Shown: piece after piece, positions 17,276-26,580 of the stretch | Layout of the letters: the number at the start of each line of letters is the position of its first letter | Position numbering within the stretch: the stretch's first letter is position 1 | Origin: Neisseriaceae bacterium TC5R-5 | GTDB taxonomy: Bacteria; Pseudomonadota; Gammaproteobacteria; Burkholderiales; Chromobacteriaceae | Length of the DNA: 64,000 nt | NCBI GenBank assembly: GCA_020830965.2 | Contig: JACCFC020000005.1 | Span: 43,049 to 107,048 of the forward strand | Reading direction: 5' to 3' | The notes under the pieces: model-generated | What the model saw: only the letters and a program-made list of their open reading frames with translations | The model's database searches: none | Told to the model about the DNA's origin: nothing | Translations under genes and position numbers: made by a program

Positions 17276-17728
17276 TCACTCAGGACGACGGCGCGATTTC
17301 TGCGCCGCCACTTCATCGGCACGCACCTCGGCGGCCAACTTATCCAGAATACCGTTCACAAACTTGTGACCATCGGTCCCACCAAAGGTTTTGGCGATTT
17401 CGATGGCTTCGTTGATGATCACTGGATAGGGCGTGTCCTGGTGCTGGGTCAATTCAAGGGCGCCCATCATGAGAATCGCCCGCTCAATCGGGCTGACCTC
17501 TGCGGCCGCCCTTTCATAATAACGCCCTAACTGCTCGGACAGGCTATCAGCATGTTTCAGCACACCGTATAAAATATTGCGAAACAATGCTTCATCGGCT
17601 TTAGCGAAATATTCATTTTCACGCAGATGCGTTTCAATCAGCGACGCGGAACGATCCGGGCTCAATTGCCACTCATAAATACCCTGAATGGCAAACTCAC
17701 GCGCACGTCGACGGGCAGTTTTCATCAT
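17276..17728 (-). CDS. nusB: Transcription antitermination factor NusB
   Basis: All-helical RNA-binding protein that joins NusE (S10) on boxA RNA and promotes rRNA antitermination. 150 residues. Recognised by the opening RRRAREFAIQGIYEWQLS, the ERAILMMGALEL motif, and PYPVIINEAIEIAKTFGG with the conserved NEAVE-like helix, followed by KFVNGILDKLA. The C-terminal tail is short and basic (KSRRRPE). The start follows AAGGAG by 5 to 8 bases depending on which of two adjacent ATG codons is used. It follows ribH by 77 bp and is followed at once by a strong terminator. Confidence 0.95.
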   Translation of the reverse strand: MMKTARRRAREFAIQGIYEWQLSPDRSASLIETHLRENEYFAKADEALFRNILYGVLKHADSLSEQLGRYYERAAAEVSPIERAILMMGALELTQHQDTPYPVIINEAIEIAKTFGGTDGHKFVNGILDKLAAEVRADEVAAQKSRRRPE

Positions 17729-17805
17729 GACAACTCCTTACCACTACTTTATTAAAGAACAGTCGAGCACTTCGTCGGCGCGAAGCGGCTCCAATCACTC
17801 TGGCC

Positions 17806-18273
17806 TCAACGACGCAAAGCTTGCTGTAAATTAGCCATTTCCACGGCAGCCTGTGCCGCCTCCCGCCCCTTCTCCTCCATGCGTACCTCGGCCTGCTCAT
17901 CGGTTTCCGTGGTTAGAATGGCATTCGCTACCGGCACATCAAAATCCAGGCCCACTCGACTCACTCCGGCACCAGACTCATTGGCCACCAACTCGAAATG
18001 ATAGGTTTCACCACGAATCACCGCCCCCAATGCGATCAGCGCATTAAAACGCGAGCTTCTAGCCATGGTTTGCAGCATTAGCGGCACTTCCAGCGCACCC
18101 GGCACCGTTGCCAATGTAATATCCTGAGCGGCTACGCCTAGGTTCACCAGTTCAGCCAAGCAAGCATCACGTAGGCCTTGGCATACCGGTGTGTTAAAAC
18201 GGGCCATAACCACACCGATTTTCAAGCCCTGACCGGACAAATTAGGTTCGATAACCGAGACTGCGTTTAGCAT
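17806..18273 (-). CDS. ribH: 6,7-dimethyl-8-ribityllumazine synthase
   Basis: Penultimate riboflavin enzyme: condenses 3,4-dihydroxy-2-butanone 4-phosphate with the ribityl-aminouracil to lumazine; forms pentamers or icosahedral shells. 155 residues. The MARFN substrate-binding motif, [12 protein letters not shown], and [18 protein letters not shown] with the catalytic His are all present. The start at 18273 is two codons inside the longest frame, because GAGG lies at proper distance only from that ATG. Part of the minus-strand rib cluster. Confidence 0.95.
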   Translation of the reverse strand: MLNAVSVIEPNLSGQGLKIGVVMARFNTPVCQGLRDACLAELVNLGVAAQDITLATVPGALEVPLMLQTMARSSRFNALIALGAVIRGETYHFELVANESGAGVSRVGLDFDVPVANAILTTETDEQAEVRMEEKGREAAQAAVEMANLQQALRR

Positions 18274-18356
18274 AATCATCCTCGTAGCGTACGGCAGAAA
18301 AGCGGCGATTCTATCCGAAACCGCCCGGCTTCACCATCGCACAGCCGTTTAGTCTT

Positions 18357-19457
18357 TTAAGTACGCGGAAAAGCCTGTGGCTGACAAAAGTCGGTCACTT
18401 CCAGCTCAAACCCCGTCATTGACGGCAGATTAACAGGGGCAGACATCAGCTTCATTTTGCCCACGCCCAAGGCCTTGAGCATCTGCGCACCCACACCAAA
18501 AGTTTTGCTATCCCACTTCTGCTTTTGCTGCTCTACACCTAAAGCACGCTGTGCCAGCACTTCGCCAGTCTCATCGCGATACAGCAAGATCACCACCCCA
18601 CAGCCCTGCTTTTCAATCATCTCCAGTGCATGCGGTAAGCTCCAGGAATGGCTGCTACAGAGCGGGGCCAATATATCAATGACCGACAAAGGCTCATGCA
18701 CACGCACCAGCACTTCTTTACTCGCCTCAATCTGTCCTTTTACTAGCGCCAGATGCGTAGCCTGGGTTGTGATGTCACGAAACACGTGCAGCTCAAACGA
18801 ACCAAATGGCGTCTCTACCGGCCGCTGCCCTTGTTTTTCTACCAAAGACTCAGTACGGCTACGATATTGGATCAAATCGGCAATCGTCCCTACTTTCAGG
18901 CCGTGCACCTGCGCAAACTCCAGCAACTCGGGCAAACGCGCCATTGAGCCATCGTCGTTCATGATTTCACAAATGACACCAGCGGCCTCCAAACCTGCCA
19001 ACATGGATAGATCACAAGCTGCCTCAGTATGTCCGGCACGAATCAGTACGCCACCATTTTGTGCCTTCAACGGAAAAATATGACCCGGCTGTATCAGATC
19101 ACTAGGCTTGGCCAAACGCGCTACGGCGGCCTGGATCGTACGCGCACGATCCGCCGCAGAAATACCTGTCGTCACCCCCTCGGCCGCCTCAATCGAAACA
19201 GTAAAATTCGTGCTATAAGGGCTGCCGTTATTACTAACCATCAAAGGCAGCTGCAGCTGCTGGCAGCGCTCTTCAGTCAATGTCAGACAGATCAGCCCAC
19301 GGCCATGCTTGGCCATAAAATTAATCGCTTCCGTCGTCACAAACTCGGCGGCCATTACTAGATCGCCCTCATTTTCACGATCCTCGGCGTCTACTAGCAC
19401 AACCATTTTCCCGGCTTTAATGTCGGCGACAATGTCCTGAATTGGGGAGATAACCAT
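18357..19457 (-). CDS. ribB: 3,4-dihydroxy-2-butanone 4-phosphate synthase fused to a degenerate GTP cyclohydrolase II-like domain
   Basis: The N-terminal ~200 residues are an intact RibB: acidic metal/substrate loop [21 protein letters not shown], and GHTEAACDL with catalytic Glu and His. It makes the four-carbon riboflavin precursor from ribulose 5-phosphate. The C-terminal ~165 residues align in shape with RibA ([16 protein letters not shown] near the end), but the three zinc cysteines and the GDVFGS segment are replaced ([20 protein letters not shown]) and the RGHEGRGIGL loop is missing. It should therefore not be a GTP cyclohydrolase; such proteins are known as RibBX. A separate ribA is needed elsewhere. 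Confidence 0.9.
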   Translation of the reverse strand: MVISPIQDIVADIKAGKMVVLVDAEDRENEGDLVMAAEFVTTEAINFMAKHGRGLICLTLTEERCQQLQLPLMVSNNGSPYSTNFTVSIEAAEGVTTGISAADRARTIQAAVARLAKPSDLIQPGHIFPLKAQNGGVLIRAGHTEAACDLSMLAGLEAAGVICEIMNDDGSMARLPELLEFAQVHGLKVGTIADLIQYRSRTESLVEKQGQRPVETPFGSFELHVFRDITTQATHLALVKGQIEASKEVLVRVHEPLSVIDILAPLCSSHSWSLPHALEMIEKQGCGVVILLYRDETGEVLAQRALGVEQQKQKWDSKTFGVGAQMLKALGVGKMKLMSAPVNLPSMTGFELEVTDFCQPQAFPRT

Positions 19458-19486
19458 CTACTCACATCCTTTATTGAATTTACAAG

Positions 19487-20119
19487 CTAGCCCTGGGGCA
19501 GCCTCTCGCTATCATTACGCTGCGCGAGCACGCGCTCTACTGTTTCAACAATAGCTTGAGTCTGGGGGTCAATTTCGATATTGATCAAATCGCCCGTCTG
19601 ACGCGATTTAATCATAGTGCGCTCTAGGGTTTCTGGAATCAGATGCACACAAAAACGATTGTCCAGCACCTCACCTACAGTCAGGCTAATACCATCAATG
19701 CCGATATAGCCTTTTTTGAAAATAAATTTCATATAGTCAGCGGCTACTTCGAACCAAATGGTGCGATTATTCGGCAAATCAAGTACCTGCTGTACAGTGG
19801 CCAGGGTGATAATGTGGCCCGACATTAAATGCCCGCCAATATCGTCACCAAAATGTGCTGCTCGTTCGACATTGACGTAATCGCCAAGCGCCAGACCACC
19901 TAAGTTGGTGACCCGTAAGGTTTCCCGCATCAGATCAAACGACACCAAATCGCCATTAATCTGTGTCACGGTCAGACAACAACCATTATGCGCAACAGAT
20001 GCTCCTAGCTGTAAGCCCGGCAGTAAAACAGCTGGCAGACGTACAATATGCGTACGAAAATCCTGCTTGTCTGTAATAGCAACCAACTCTGCAACTCCCT
20101 GCACAATGCCGGTAAACAT
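19487..20119 (-). CDS. ribE: Riboflavin synthase, alpha subunit
   Basis: Dismutates two lumazine molecules to riboflavin. 210 residues made of two tandem lumazine-binding repeats: the first opens MFTGIVQGVAEL and contains NGCCLTVT; the second contains GHIITLATV and GISLTVGEV. Also called ribC in some species. It is the first gene of the minus-strand rib cluster (30 bp before ribB). No FMN riboswitch signature was found in the AT-rich 350 bp upstream, so control is not by that route in this position. Confidence 0.95.
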   Translation of the reverse strand: MFTGIVQGVAELVAITDKQDFRTHIVRLPAVLLPGLQLGASVAHNGCCLTVTQINGDLVSFDLMRETLRVTNLGGLALGDYVNVERAAHFGDDIGGHLMSGHIITLATVQQVLDLPNNRTIWFEVAADYMKFIFKKGYIGIDGISLTVGEVLDNRFCVHLIPETLERTMIKSRQTGDLINIEIDPQTQAIVETVERVLAQRNDSERLPQG

Positions 20120-20470
20120 AATAATTTTCCTTTATGCATCACCTACAACCAGATATTTAATGTTTTTTTGAATTTCGTACCGTTAGCACTGCCACAAAGT
20201 ACTAACCGCAAACAAATTATACACATGCAAGCTCAATCTCAAGCAAGCAGATCACTAAAAATTAATTATATTTTAATTAGTAATATATGTAACAAGCCTA
20301 TTGACAAAAACATGAGCATAGCCAAAAAAGCCAGCTTGTATTACCATTCCCTGCTTATTTACACTTAACGATATTTTCAAAAATTTGATGATTATTTATT
20401 AACATAATCTCAACAAAAACCAATATATTTACCATTAGCAATTTCAAAATACCAAATGAGGTATCTCGTA
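20120..20470. other. AT-rich divergent intergenic region
   Basis: 350 bp between divergent ribE and the unknown membrane protein gene. It holds runs of A/T and several TATAAT-like words but no promoter that can be assigned with confidence, no FMN riboswitch, and no plausible gene on either strand. The unusually low GC against its neighbours is clear by eye. Confidence 0.5.
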
Positions 20471-21658
20471 ATGAATGTAGTTGATTTTTTTACGACAATT
20501 TTTACCGAAAGCTCGCAGCTTGTTCTTGAAGCCTCCAAAATACTCAATGATGGCCTTCATCAATTACAAAGACCGCAAGAGATTCTAGCATTCTTTTCTC
20601 TGCTGCTTCTGGCCGGCCTCTTTGCCTTAAGTGGCAAGTCCCTTCACTTTCCGATACGACAAAAAAAACAGTATAAAAATCTGGAATTTATTAATGACTT
20701 TCTGGAATTTGGCTTTAAAAACAGAGAGCGCCTAGAGGTGGAACATGCTTTTGAAATTTACTTAGGAAAGCAAATCAGTTTTGAGGCCATAAAAAAAATT
20801 ATGGGATTAGAGAACCCATTAACGGCTTTTCGCCTTTTCATAAAAGGGCAAAGTTATATCCGTTTTAACGTCGACACTAAACAATTCGAGATAACCATTA
20901 GGCCATTAAAAATATGGCTATGGAAAACCTTTTGGGTTTTTTCATATATATGTGCCTGTGCTGTCGGCACGCTACTTATCTTTGAAACCTACTCACCCAT
21001 TATTATAGTAGCAGGCATCACATTAATACTATTCAGTACATTTTTCTTGGCTGACGCCATCGCGATTAATAATACAAAATTGTTCCTGCTTGAAGCCGAA
21101 AAAACCAACCAGTCCGTCTTCGACATTGCAAATTATAAAATGGCTATTTTAAGCGGTTCCACCCCACTTAACAGTACGAATATGTTCATGCTGAAAGCCG
21201 GGCATATCAGCTATGCCACGCTAGAGAGCGCTTTCCTAAAAGCCCCACTCCCTTCTTCTACTCTTACTCCGGCGACCAATCCGGTTCCCGCAGTCGAACA
21301 GAACGAAAGCGCAAACCATTCGTCCTCTGTTAGCAAGGAAAATAATCCGGCAGAAGATTTTACCAATCAACAAACAATTGTTGAGGCCAGTACCGACATT
21401 AACCCGCCAAGGCTGACCGCTGAAGCGGCTATAGTGGAAAGTGCTCAGGTAGAGCGGGCTGCTATACAAATACCTGTAGCCAAGCATGTGATGGCTCATA
21501 AAGCCACTTTCAGCAGCCCAATGATGGAGAGTTTGTTTACACCGGTCACCGAGGACATCGCTGAGAGTACAACTCCAGAAAGCCAGCCATCCGTTGCGGA
21601 AGCACCACCAGTGCGGCCGCCTCAGATTACCCCTGTTCGGCGCGTGATGTTTAGCTAA
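20471..21658 (+). CDS. Hypothetical membrane protein with long variable C-terminal tail
   Basis: 395 residues, not recognised. One hydrophobic helix near residues 40-55 (ILAFFSLLLLAGLFAL), then about 110 polar residues, then two hydrophobic helices (about 155-175 and 178-198: TFWVFSYICACAVGTLLIF and a following IIIVAGITLILFSTFFLA). The C-terminal ~150 residues are Pro/Ala/Glu/Thr-rich and look disordered. The start at 20471 is used because GAGG lies eight bases upstream; an in-frame ATG five codons earlier has no ribosome-binding site. AT-rich in its first half. It stands alone and ends at a strong hairpin terminator. Confidence 0.7.
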   Translation: MNVVDFFTTIFTESSQLVLEASKILNDGLHQLQRPQEILAFFSLLLLAGLFALSGKSLHFPIRQKKQYKNLEFINDFLEFGFKNRERLEVEHAFEIYLGKQISFEAIKKIMGLENPLTAFRLFIKGQSYIRFNVDTKQFEITIRPLKIWLWKTFWVFSYICACAVGTLLIFETYSPIIIVAGITLILFSTFFLADAIAINNTKLFLLEAEKTNQSVFDIANYKMAILSGSTPLNSTNMFMLKAGHISYATLESAFLKAPLPSSTLTPATNPVPAVEQNESANHSSSVSKENNPAEDFTNQQTIVEASTDINPPRLTAEAAIVESAQVERAAIQIPVAKHVMAHKATFSSPMMESLFTPVTEDIAESTTPESQPSVAEAPPVRPPQITPVRRVMFS

Positions 21659-21676
21659 ATGCTCGAACAGTCAGTC

Positions 21677-21710
21677 AGGGTGGGGTGCTCTATACTTAGA
21701 GCACCACCCT
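21677..21710 (+). terminator. Hairpin terminator after the hypothetical membrane protein
   Basis: AGGGT(GG)GGTGCTCTA - TACT - TAGAGCACC-ACCCT: a 14-bp stem with a two-base bulge, followed by CTCTAGTTTAAAA. A second small hairpin (CCCACC-CATGA-GGTGGG, 21779-21795) followed by CTGCCTTTT lies further on, 80 bp before the LysR gene. Confidence 0.72.
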
Positions 21711-21876
21711 CTCTAGTTTAAAATATCACTACCTCTATTTCCCAGCGGCTCAAACAAGCTCATTGCCTATCGCCATCACCCACCCATGAGGTGGGCTGCC
21801 TTTTCTGCAGCGATATGGTTTATTCTTCACAGGGAAAAATTTATATCTGCTTAAGTATTTTTGAGATGTAACAAAT

Positions 21877-22776
21877 ATGAAAATATCTTTAGATGCCTTG
21901 CTGGTATTAGACGCCATAGAAACACACGGTAGTTTTGCCGCTGCCGCCGAGGCCTTATACCGCGTTCCCTCTGCCGTCACCTATACCGTACAAAAACTGG
22001 AACAAAGCCTTGATGTGCAGATTTTTGACCGTTCCGGTCATCGCGCTAAACTAACCCCCATTGGCGAACGCCTGCTGAAAGATGGCCGATATCTATTAGA
22101 TGCTGCGCGACAATTGGAACTACGCGTCGGCAAACAAGCTCAAGGCTGGGAAGCGCAACTGCGTATTGTGGTCGGCGACTTAATTGATTTTGAACAGTTA
22201 ATTCCGGTCATTGCGGAATTTGATCAGTTAAAATCGGCAACGCGCTTGAGCTTCGTCCATGAGATTTTCGGTGGCACTTGGGATGCACTCTACGACGACA
22301 GAGCAGACCTGGTGATCGGGGCACCTAACCTCCCACCCCCAGGGGACTATTTTACCCGCAATATCGGTGATTATAATTTTGTGCTGGTTACTTCACCAAA
22401 TCACCCTCTAGCAACACAAGCGGAACCCATTCCACCACATATTTTGCGGCAATATCGGGCAGTCGCCATCGGCGACACGTCACGCCGTTTGCCTCCGCGC
22501 ACCGGCGGCCTTCTGGATGGCCAAGATGTGTTAACGGTACATAGTAGCCAAGCTAAGTTGCGGCTGATTCTGGCTGGTTTGGGAGTGGGTTACCTACCTT
22601 ACTCCATGGTATCTACTCATTTATTGCGCGGGGAATTAGTCGCCAAAGAAATAGCGGAACGAACAGAAGATGCACCAATGTGTTTTGTCTGGAAACAGGA
22701 CAAACCCGGCAAAGCCTTACAGTGGTTTATAAAACGTTTAGAACAGGCGGTGGTAGACGGTACATTATGCCCTTGA
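21877..22776 (+). CDS. LysR-family transcriptional regulator
   Basis: 299 residues, normal LTTR length. The N-terminal winged helix-turn-helix (residues 1-60) reads LLVLDAIETHGSFAAAAEAL ... PSAVTYTVQKLEQSLDVQIFDRSG, the family signature. The C-terminal effector-binding domain has two alpha/beta subdomains and ends in the usual helix. LTTRs often control a divergent neighbour, but upstream is a co-directional unknown gene, so no target can be named. It ends 24 bp before a strong bidirectional terminator shared with the converging acidic protein gene. Confidence 0.9.
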   Translation: MKISLDALLVLDAIETHGSFAAAAEALYRVPSAVTYTVQKLEQSLDVQIFDRSGHRAKLTPIGERLLKDGRYLLDAARQLELRVGKQAQGWEAQLRIVVGDLIDFEQLIPVIAEFDQLKSATRLSFVHEIFGGTWDALYDDRADLVIGAPNLPPPGDYFTRNIGDYNFVLVTSPNHPLATQAEPIPPHILRQYRAVAIGDTSRRLPPRTGGLLDGQDVLTVHSSQAKLRLILAGLGVGYLPYSMVSTHLLRGELVAKEIAERTEDAPMCFVWKQDKPGKALQWFIKRLEQAVVDGTLCP

Positions 22777-22800
22777 AAAAGGCCTTCATTAACAATGATC

Positions 22801-22836
22801 AAGGCCCGGGTGAAATCATTATTTCACCCGGGCCTT
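22801..22836. terminator. Bidirectional terminator, LysR gene / acidic protein gene
   Basis: Perfect 16-bp stem AAGGCCCGGGTGAAAT / ATTTCACCCGGGCCTT with loop CATT. On the plus strand it is followed by TCTAAAT; on the minus strand by GATCATTGTT. It lies between converging genes. Confidence 0.82.
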
Positions 22837-22891
22837 TCTAAATAAAATAACAAACTACAAAGCTAGTTTCAGCAAAAGACCGGTAATACTA

Positions 22892-23797
22892 TTACCGTAT
22901 TCTGCTCATCTTGCTGATTTTACGTGGAACGGACTCACCCTTTGAGGTAGCTTTGGCATGTTCCGCAGCAGATTTTGAATCTTTTGCAACTTCTGCATCC
23001 ATTACCTTATCCAAGGTGATGACCTTAGCATCCATACGCAAGAATACCGGTAGGGTCTCGCTACTGTCTTCGGAGACAGGAGAGGGCGGTGATGATTCCG
23101 CAATCGCCGGGCTCAGCGCGACATCCTGCTCCGGTTCGACCAGCAGCGGCTCGACCACAACATTACTCTGGGCCACTTCGGCCAGTTGTGCCGCTGGCAG
23201 TGGCTCAGGTTCGGACAAACTGGCGGGCAGAGCACTCTCCCCTTCCTGTCGCGTATCACTGGCGGCGACCAGCTCATCAGCCGCGTCAGCGGGCAAGGCC
23301 GCTGCGGTAAGCACTTGTTCAGCAAGCTCTTCTTTACTGCCAGGAGATTCGGCAGCAACAGGCACCTCAGTTGGCGGAAGCGCTTCCTCCATCAAGTCGA
23401 CGGCAATAGCGTCAGCGACGGGCACACCCAAATCAGTTGTCTTTACTGCACAACCTACTATTAAATTGCCCTTAGCCATCCTAGATGGATTAGCCCTTCC
23501 CGCCGACAAGGGACGAGATCTCTGAAAAATATCATCCGAGATGGTAACAATTTGCTTTGGCCCATCAAAATTCGCACGCCGATCTATTTCAACCAGAACT
23601 GAGCCAAATTTACTTGCCGCATTACCGGGAACAATGGGAGGAGTGGCTATCTGCACACTTTCTATTGACGACGAGTTTTGACAGATCGTTTTCAACGGCA
23701 TATCAAGTCCTGCCGCCACATTTTGAATATTTTGGAATTTAGCAGAGGTTTGATCGATATTCGTCATACTGACTTGTAACTGAAACTTGTTACTCAC
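22892..23797 (-). CDS. Hypothetical acidic low-complexity protein next to a Mu gp41-like gene
   Basis: 301 residues, not recognised. It starts at GTG (23797) after AAGGA with 8-base spacing. The first ~115 residues are ordinary in composition (with QIVTISDDIFQRS). The middle (about 130-250) is a run of Ala, Glu, Pro, Val and Ser blocks typical of flexible acidic linkers. The last ~50 residues turn basic (KATSKGESVPRKISKMSRIR). No signal peptide or membrane helix. It is 111 bp downstream of the tail-assembly-like gene on the same strand, so the two may be co-expressed. Could be a phage tail accessory, a scaffold, or a host protein. Confidence 0.6.
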   Translation of the reverse strand: MSNKFQLQVSMTNIDQTSAKFQNIQNVAAGLDMPLKTICQNSSSIESVQIATPPIVPGNAASKFGSVLVEIDRRANFDGPKQIVTISDDIFQRSRPLSAGRANPSRMAKGNLIVGCAVKTTDLGVPVADAIAVDLMEEALPPTEVPVAAESPGSKEELAEQVLTAAALPADAADELVAASDTRQEGESALPASLSEPEPLPAAQLAEVAQSNVVVEPLLVEPEQDVALSPAIAESSPPSPVSEDSSETLPVFLRMDAKVITLDKVMDAEVAKDSKSAAEHAKATSKGESVPRKISKMSRIR

Positions 23798-23908
23798 AAC
23801 TGCATTCCTTCTTGATCAAGTGACGTGCCAGACTAAAAGGACAGGCCCGCAGTACGCAGCAGCCTCCCCTTCAATGACATTACTTAAAAACAGGGCAAAC
23901 TAAGTGTT

Positions 23909-24205
23909 TTAGTTTGCTGATTCTTTGACAGTAGGCTGCCAGAAGAAATTGACGATATCCCAAACAGCTTCGTTAAAATCCACTAGATCCATCTGCTTAA
24001 CAGCAGAAAGAGGAATGTCGGTAATACGCGCCAAATATTCCGCTGCGATATGGTTCAATGGCCGAACACGGCCGCCATCCATAACGATATAAGGCATCTC
24101 CCCAATGACCATGGCATCTTCTGGCGTCGGTGATCTTAAAGTCAGCACTGTCATCTGACCACCATGTGCTTCAATCGGTTTACGCAGTTTTAACGTTACA
24201 GCCAT
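23909..24205 (-). CDS. Mu gp41-like phage tail assembly protein
   Basis: 98 residues. The pattern VTLKLRKPIEAHGGQMTVLTLRSPTPEDA, with a late NFFWQPT, matches the Phage_TAC_7 family (Mu gp41 / tail assembly protein E), which chaperones tail tape-measure assembly in Mu- and P2-like phages. In a prophage it would sit between the tail tube gene and the tape-measure gene; here no other phage gene is recognisable nearby. It is therefore an orphan, either a relic or a domesticated gene. The start follows GGGAG about ten bases upstream. The 286 bp upstream, toward gluQ, shows no gene. Confidence 0.72.
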   Translation of the reverse strand: MAVTLKLRKPIEAHGGQMTVLTLRSPTPEDAMVIGEMPYIVMDGGRVRPLNHIAAEYLARITDIPLSAVKQMDLVDFNEAVWDIVNFFWQPTVKESAN

Positions 24206-24491
24206 TGTGCTTCACTCCCTTCGAGTTCGAGTTTAATTTTTCGATTTGCGACGCTTACTGCCACATTCAGGATTTTTGAACACAAGCAAAGCAGCCACAA
24301 TGCCATTTGCTTGTGTAGTGGTCAAGTTTTCTTGCAGACGACCAGTTTATCGTCACTGCACACCACCGCAAAACTACGAAAGCGCCAATTTAACCATATT
24401 AATGGCGAAATCGTTACAAATTTTATAGACAAACAGATAAAAATGCTTACAAAACAATGACAAACCAAAAATATCTTACATGAGACTTTAT

Positions 24492-25382
24492 TCAGATCAA
24501 CAAGGGGCCAGCCGGTATTTTGGCAAGGGTCCAATGTGCCAATGCCCACTGCCAAAGCTCGGCTAAAGAACAACACTCAGCAGGAGGAAAATGCCCCAGC
24601 AGCTGCAATGCAGCCCGTAATTGACCGATATAGTCCCCTGCGGCAATGGCAGGAGCCAGCGTTTGCTTGGATAGTTTTTCTCCTGCCTGATTAAGCAGAA
24701 CCGGCAGGTGTAAATAATTCGGTACAGGTAATTGTAAGCATTGCTGCAAATACCATTGCCGCGGTGTCGACACCAACAAATCCGCCCCGCGAACAATATC
24801 TGTCATCCCTTGCTCGGCATCGTCTACCACCACCGCCAGTTGATAAGCCCAATAGCCATCAGCGCGCAGCAGTACAAAATCACCGATATCGTTGGCCAGA
24901 TTTTGCCTATACTCGCCCTGTACCCCATCCTGCAATATCAGTTCTTCTGCGCTGACCCGCAAACGCCAGGCACAGCCTGCTGTGCTGACTACCGGATGCT
25001 GACGACAGGTTCCCGGATAAATAAAGCCATCCACACCCCGCCGCGCCTTACTGGCAATCTGCTTGCGCGTACACACGCAGGAGTAAGCCTGTCCGCTGGC
25101 AATCAGCTGTTCTAGTGCCTGCTGATACAGCGCATGACGACGGCTCTGATACACCACCTCGCCATCCCATTCAAAACCAAATGCCTCTAATGTACGCAGA
25201 ATGGCATCGGCCGCACCCGGCACTTCGCGCGGTGGGTCCAGGTCTTCAATACGCAATAGCCACTGCCCACCACAACTGCGGGCGCATAAATAACTGCCCA
25301 CGGCAGTGCACAGAGAACCGGCATGCAGTAAGCCTGTGGGGCTAGGGGCAAAACGACCACGATAAGGCGTAGTTAACTTCAT
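24492..25382 (-). CDS. gluQ: Glutamyl-Q tRNA(Asp) synthetase
   Basis: Class I synthetase paralogue that activates glutamate and attaches it to queuosine in the anticodon of tRNA-Asp. 296 residues, the short GluQ type lacking the C-terminal anticodon-binding domain of GltX. HIGH-equivalent is [17 protein letters not shown]-equivalent is GEKLSKQ, and the zinc-binding cysteines lie in YSCVCTRKQ and YPGTCRQH. The start at 25382 ([11 protein letters not shown]) matches the family N-terminus; 25 extra upstream codons overlap the promoter region shared with fdxA. A target tRNA-Asp(GTC) is encoded twice at 57123 and 57316. Confidence 0.94.
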   Translation of the reverse strand: MKLTTPYRGRFAPSPTGLLHAGSLCTAVGSYLCARSCGGQWLLRIEDLDPPREVPGAADAILRTLEAFGFEWDGEVVYQSRRHALYQQALEQLIASGQAYSCVCTRKQIASKARRGVDGFIYPGTCRQHPVVSTAGCAWRLRVSAEELILQDGVQGEYRQNLANDIGDFVLLRADGYWAYQLAVVVDDAEQGMTDIVRGADLLVSTPRQWYLQQCLQLPVPNYLHLPVLLNQAGEKLSKQTLAPAIAAGDYIGQLRAALQLLGHFPPAECCSLAELWQWALAHWTLAKIPAGPLLI

Positions 25383-25471
25383 GATGGTGGGTGAAAATCG
25401 GACAAAAGAGATAATGTTGACTGATATACTCCCCTTTTTTATGCCACTCGGCAGCAATCAAGGAGCAAAAC

Positions 25472-25795
25472 ATGGCTTATGTTGTAACGGATGCCTGCAT
25501 TAAATGCAAATACACAGACTGTGTTGAGGTGTGTCCGGTGGACTGTTTTCATGAAGGCCCGAATTTCCTGGTAATCGATCCGGAAGAATGTATCGATTGC
25601 ACCCTGTGTGTGGCCGAGTGTCCAGTCAATGCCATTTATGCTGAAGACGACGTCCCACCCGAGCAAACGCAGTTTATTGCACTGAATGCGGAATTATCGC
25701 CGTTGTGGCCGGTAATTACTCAAAAGAAAGAACCTTTGAGCGACCACGCCGATTGGGCGGAAGTCACCGACAAGCTGCCACACCTGGAACGCTAA
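25472..25795 (+). CDS. fdxA: 7Fe ferredoxin FdxA
   Basis: 107-residue ferredoxin with one [3Fe-4S] and one [4Fe-4S] cluster. The N-terminal cysteine pattern [17 protein letters not shown] and the second [13 protein letters not shown] motif are the cluster ligands; the C-terminal ~40 residues ([11 protein letters not shown]) are typical of Azotobacter FdI / FdxA-type proteins. It serves as an electron carrier in the cytoplasm. Start at 25472 follows AAGGAG. Divergent from gluQ with a 90-bp spacer containing TTGACT near 25417. Confidence 0.95.
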   Translation: MAYVVTDACIKCKYTDCVEVCPVDCFHEGPNFLVIDPEECIDCTLCVAECPVNAIYAEDDVPPEQTQFIALNAELSPLWPVITQKKEPLSDHADWAEVTDKLPHLER

Positions 25796-25835
25796 TAGAC
25801 GGTGTGCGGAGCAGGTGCGCCGCACACCAACTCAG

Positions 25836-26525
25836 CTACTCCCGAGAAAATAACTTATTACTCACACTGGCTAAGTGCCGTGTCATTGCCTCCCTAGCCG
25901 CTTGCGGATCACGCTTGGCAATCGCCTGATAAATGGCGTGATGTTCTGCCACCAATTGACCCGCCCACTGTGTCAGCCCGTAATGATTCTCCAGTTGTCG
26001 AAATAAGGGCGTATAGCGCTTGCTCCATAGCTCTTCAGCCGTCTGGCGCAGAATGTCATTGCCCGTCATCGCAGCAATTAAAAAATGAAAATGCTGGTCA
26101 TGTGCATGAAACTGCGCATTTTCTTCTGGCTCCCTCGCCATCGCCTCCAGTACCCGCCATAGAGCCGCAATCTGCTCATCGCTGCCACGCTCAGCCGCTA
26201 AAGCAGCCAGTTCTGCCTCAATCACAGAACGCGCCTCCAGCAACTCGGCAGCACTGGTGCTATCACTGCTCGCCGGCACCTCGGCCGGCATATCGTCACG
26301 ACAAATAAACACCCCGGCACCAGTACGGATTTCTACCCAGCCAGCTATTTCCAGCGCAATCAGCGCTTCGCGTACCGAAGAACGTCCCACACCTAACTGC
26401 CGTGCCAAGTCGCGCTCGGCGGGCAGGGCCTCCCCCACTTTGAAATGACCTTCCTGAATATAACGAATGATTAAGCTAGAGATTTGGCGATACAAACGAT
26501 CAACTTTAAGGGTGGGTAAAGGCAT
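25836..26525 (-). CDS. GntR/FadR-type regulator of the hexuronate locus
   Basis: 229 residues: N-terminal winged helix (about 5-70) with LPAERDLARQLGVGRSSVRE, and a C-terminal all-helical FCD effector domain with the metal-binding His residues (HDQHFHFLIA, EHHAIYQAI). This is the ExuR/UxuR branch of GntR regulators, which typically repress uronate catabolic genes until an uronate intermediate binds. Start at 26525 is favoured because it begins the conserved domain (MPLPTLKVDRLY); a 34-codon extension runs through the operator region. Divergent from uxuA, with palindromic operator candidates in between. Confidence 0.86.
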   Translation of the reverse strand: MPLPTLKVDRLYRQISSLIIRYIQEGHFKVGEALPAERDLARQLGVGRSSVREALIALEIAGWVEIRTGAGVFICRDDMPAEVPASSDSTSAAELLEARSVIEAELAALAAERGSDEQIAALWRVLEAMAREPEENAQFHAHDQHFHFLIAAMTGNDILRQTAEELWSKRYTPLFRQLENHYGLTQWAGQLVAEHHAIYQAIAKRDPQAAREAMTRHLASVSNKLFSRE

Positions 26526-26580
26526 AGTGTTCCTGGCAGGCAAACCGATCTTGCCCGGCAATGTGCAGCACTTAGCGCAA

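Noticed and set aside
20120..20400. FMN riboswitch upstream of ribE
   Set aside because: None of the conserved RFN element blocks were found on the minus strand; the region is plain AT-rich DNA.
22911..23525. Plus-strand open frame of 204 codons rich in Ser, Ala and Gly
   Set aside because: It is the mirror of the low-complexity Ala/Glu/Pro tract of the minus-strand protein at 22892-23797, which has a good ribosome-binding site.
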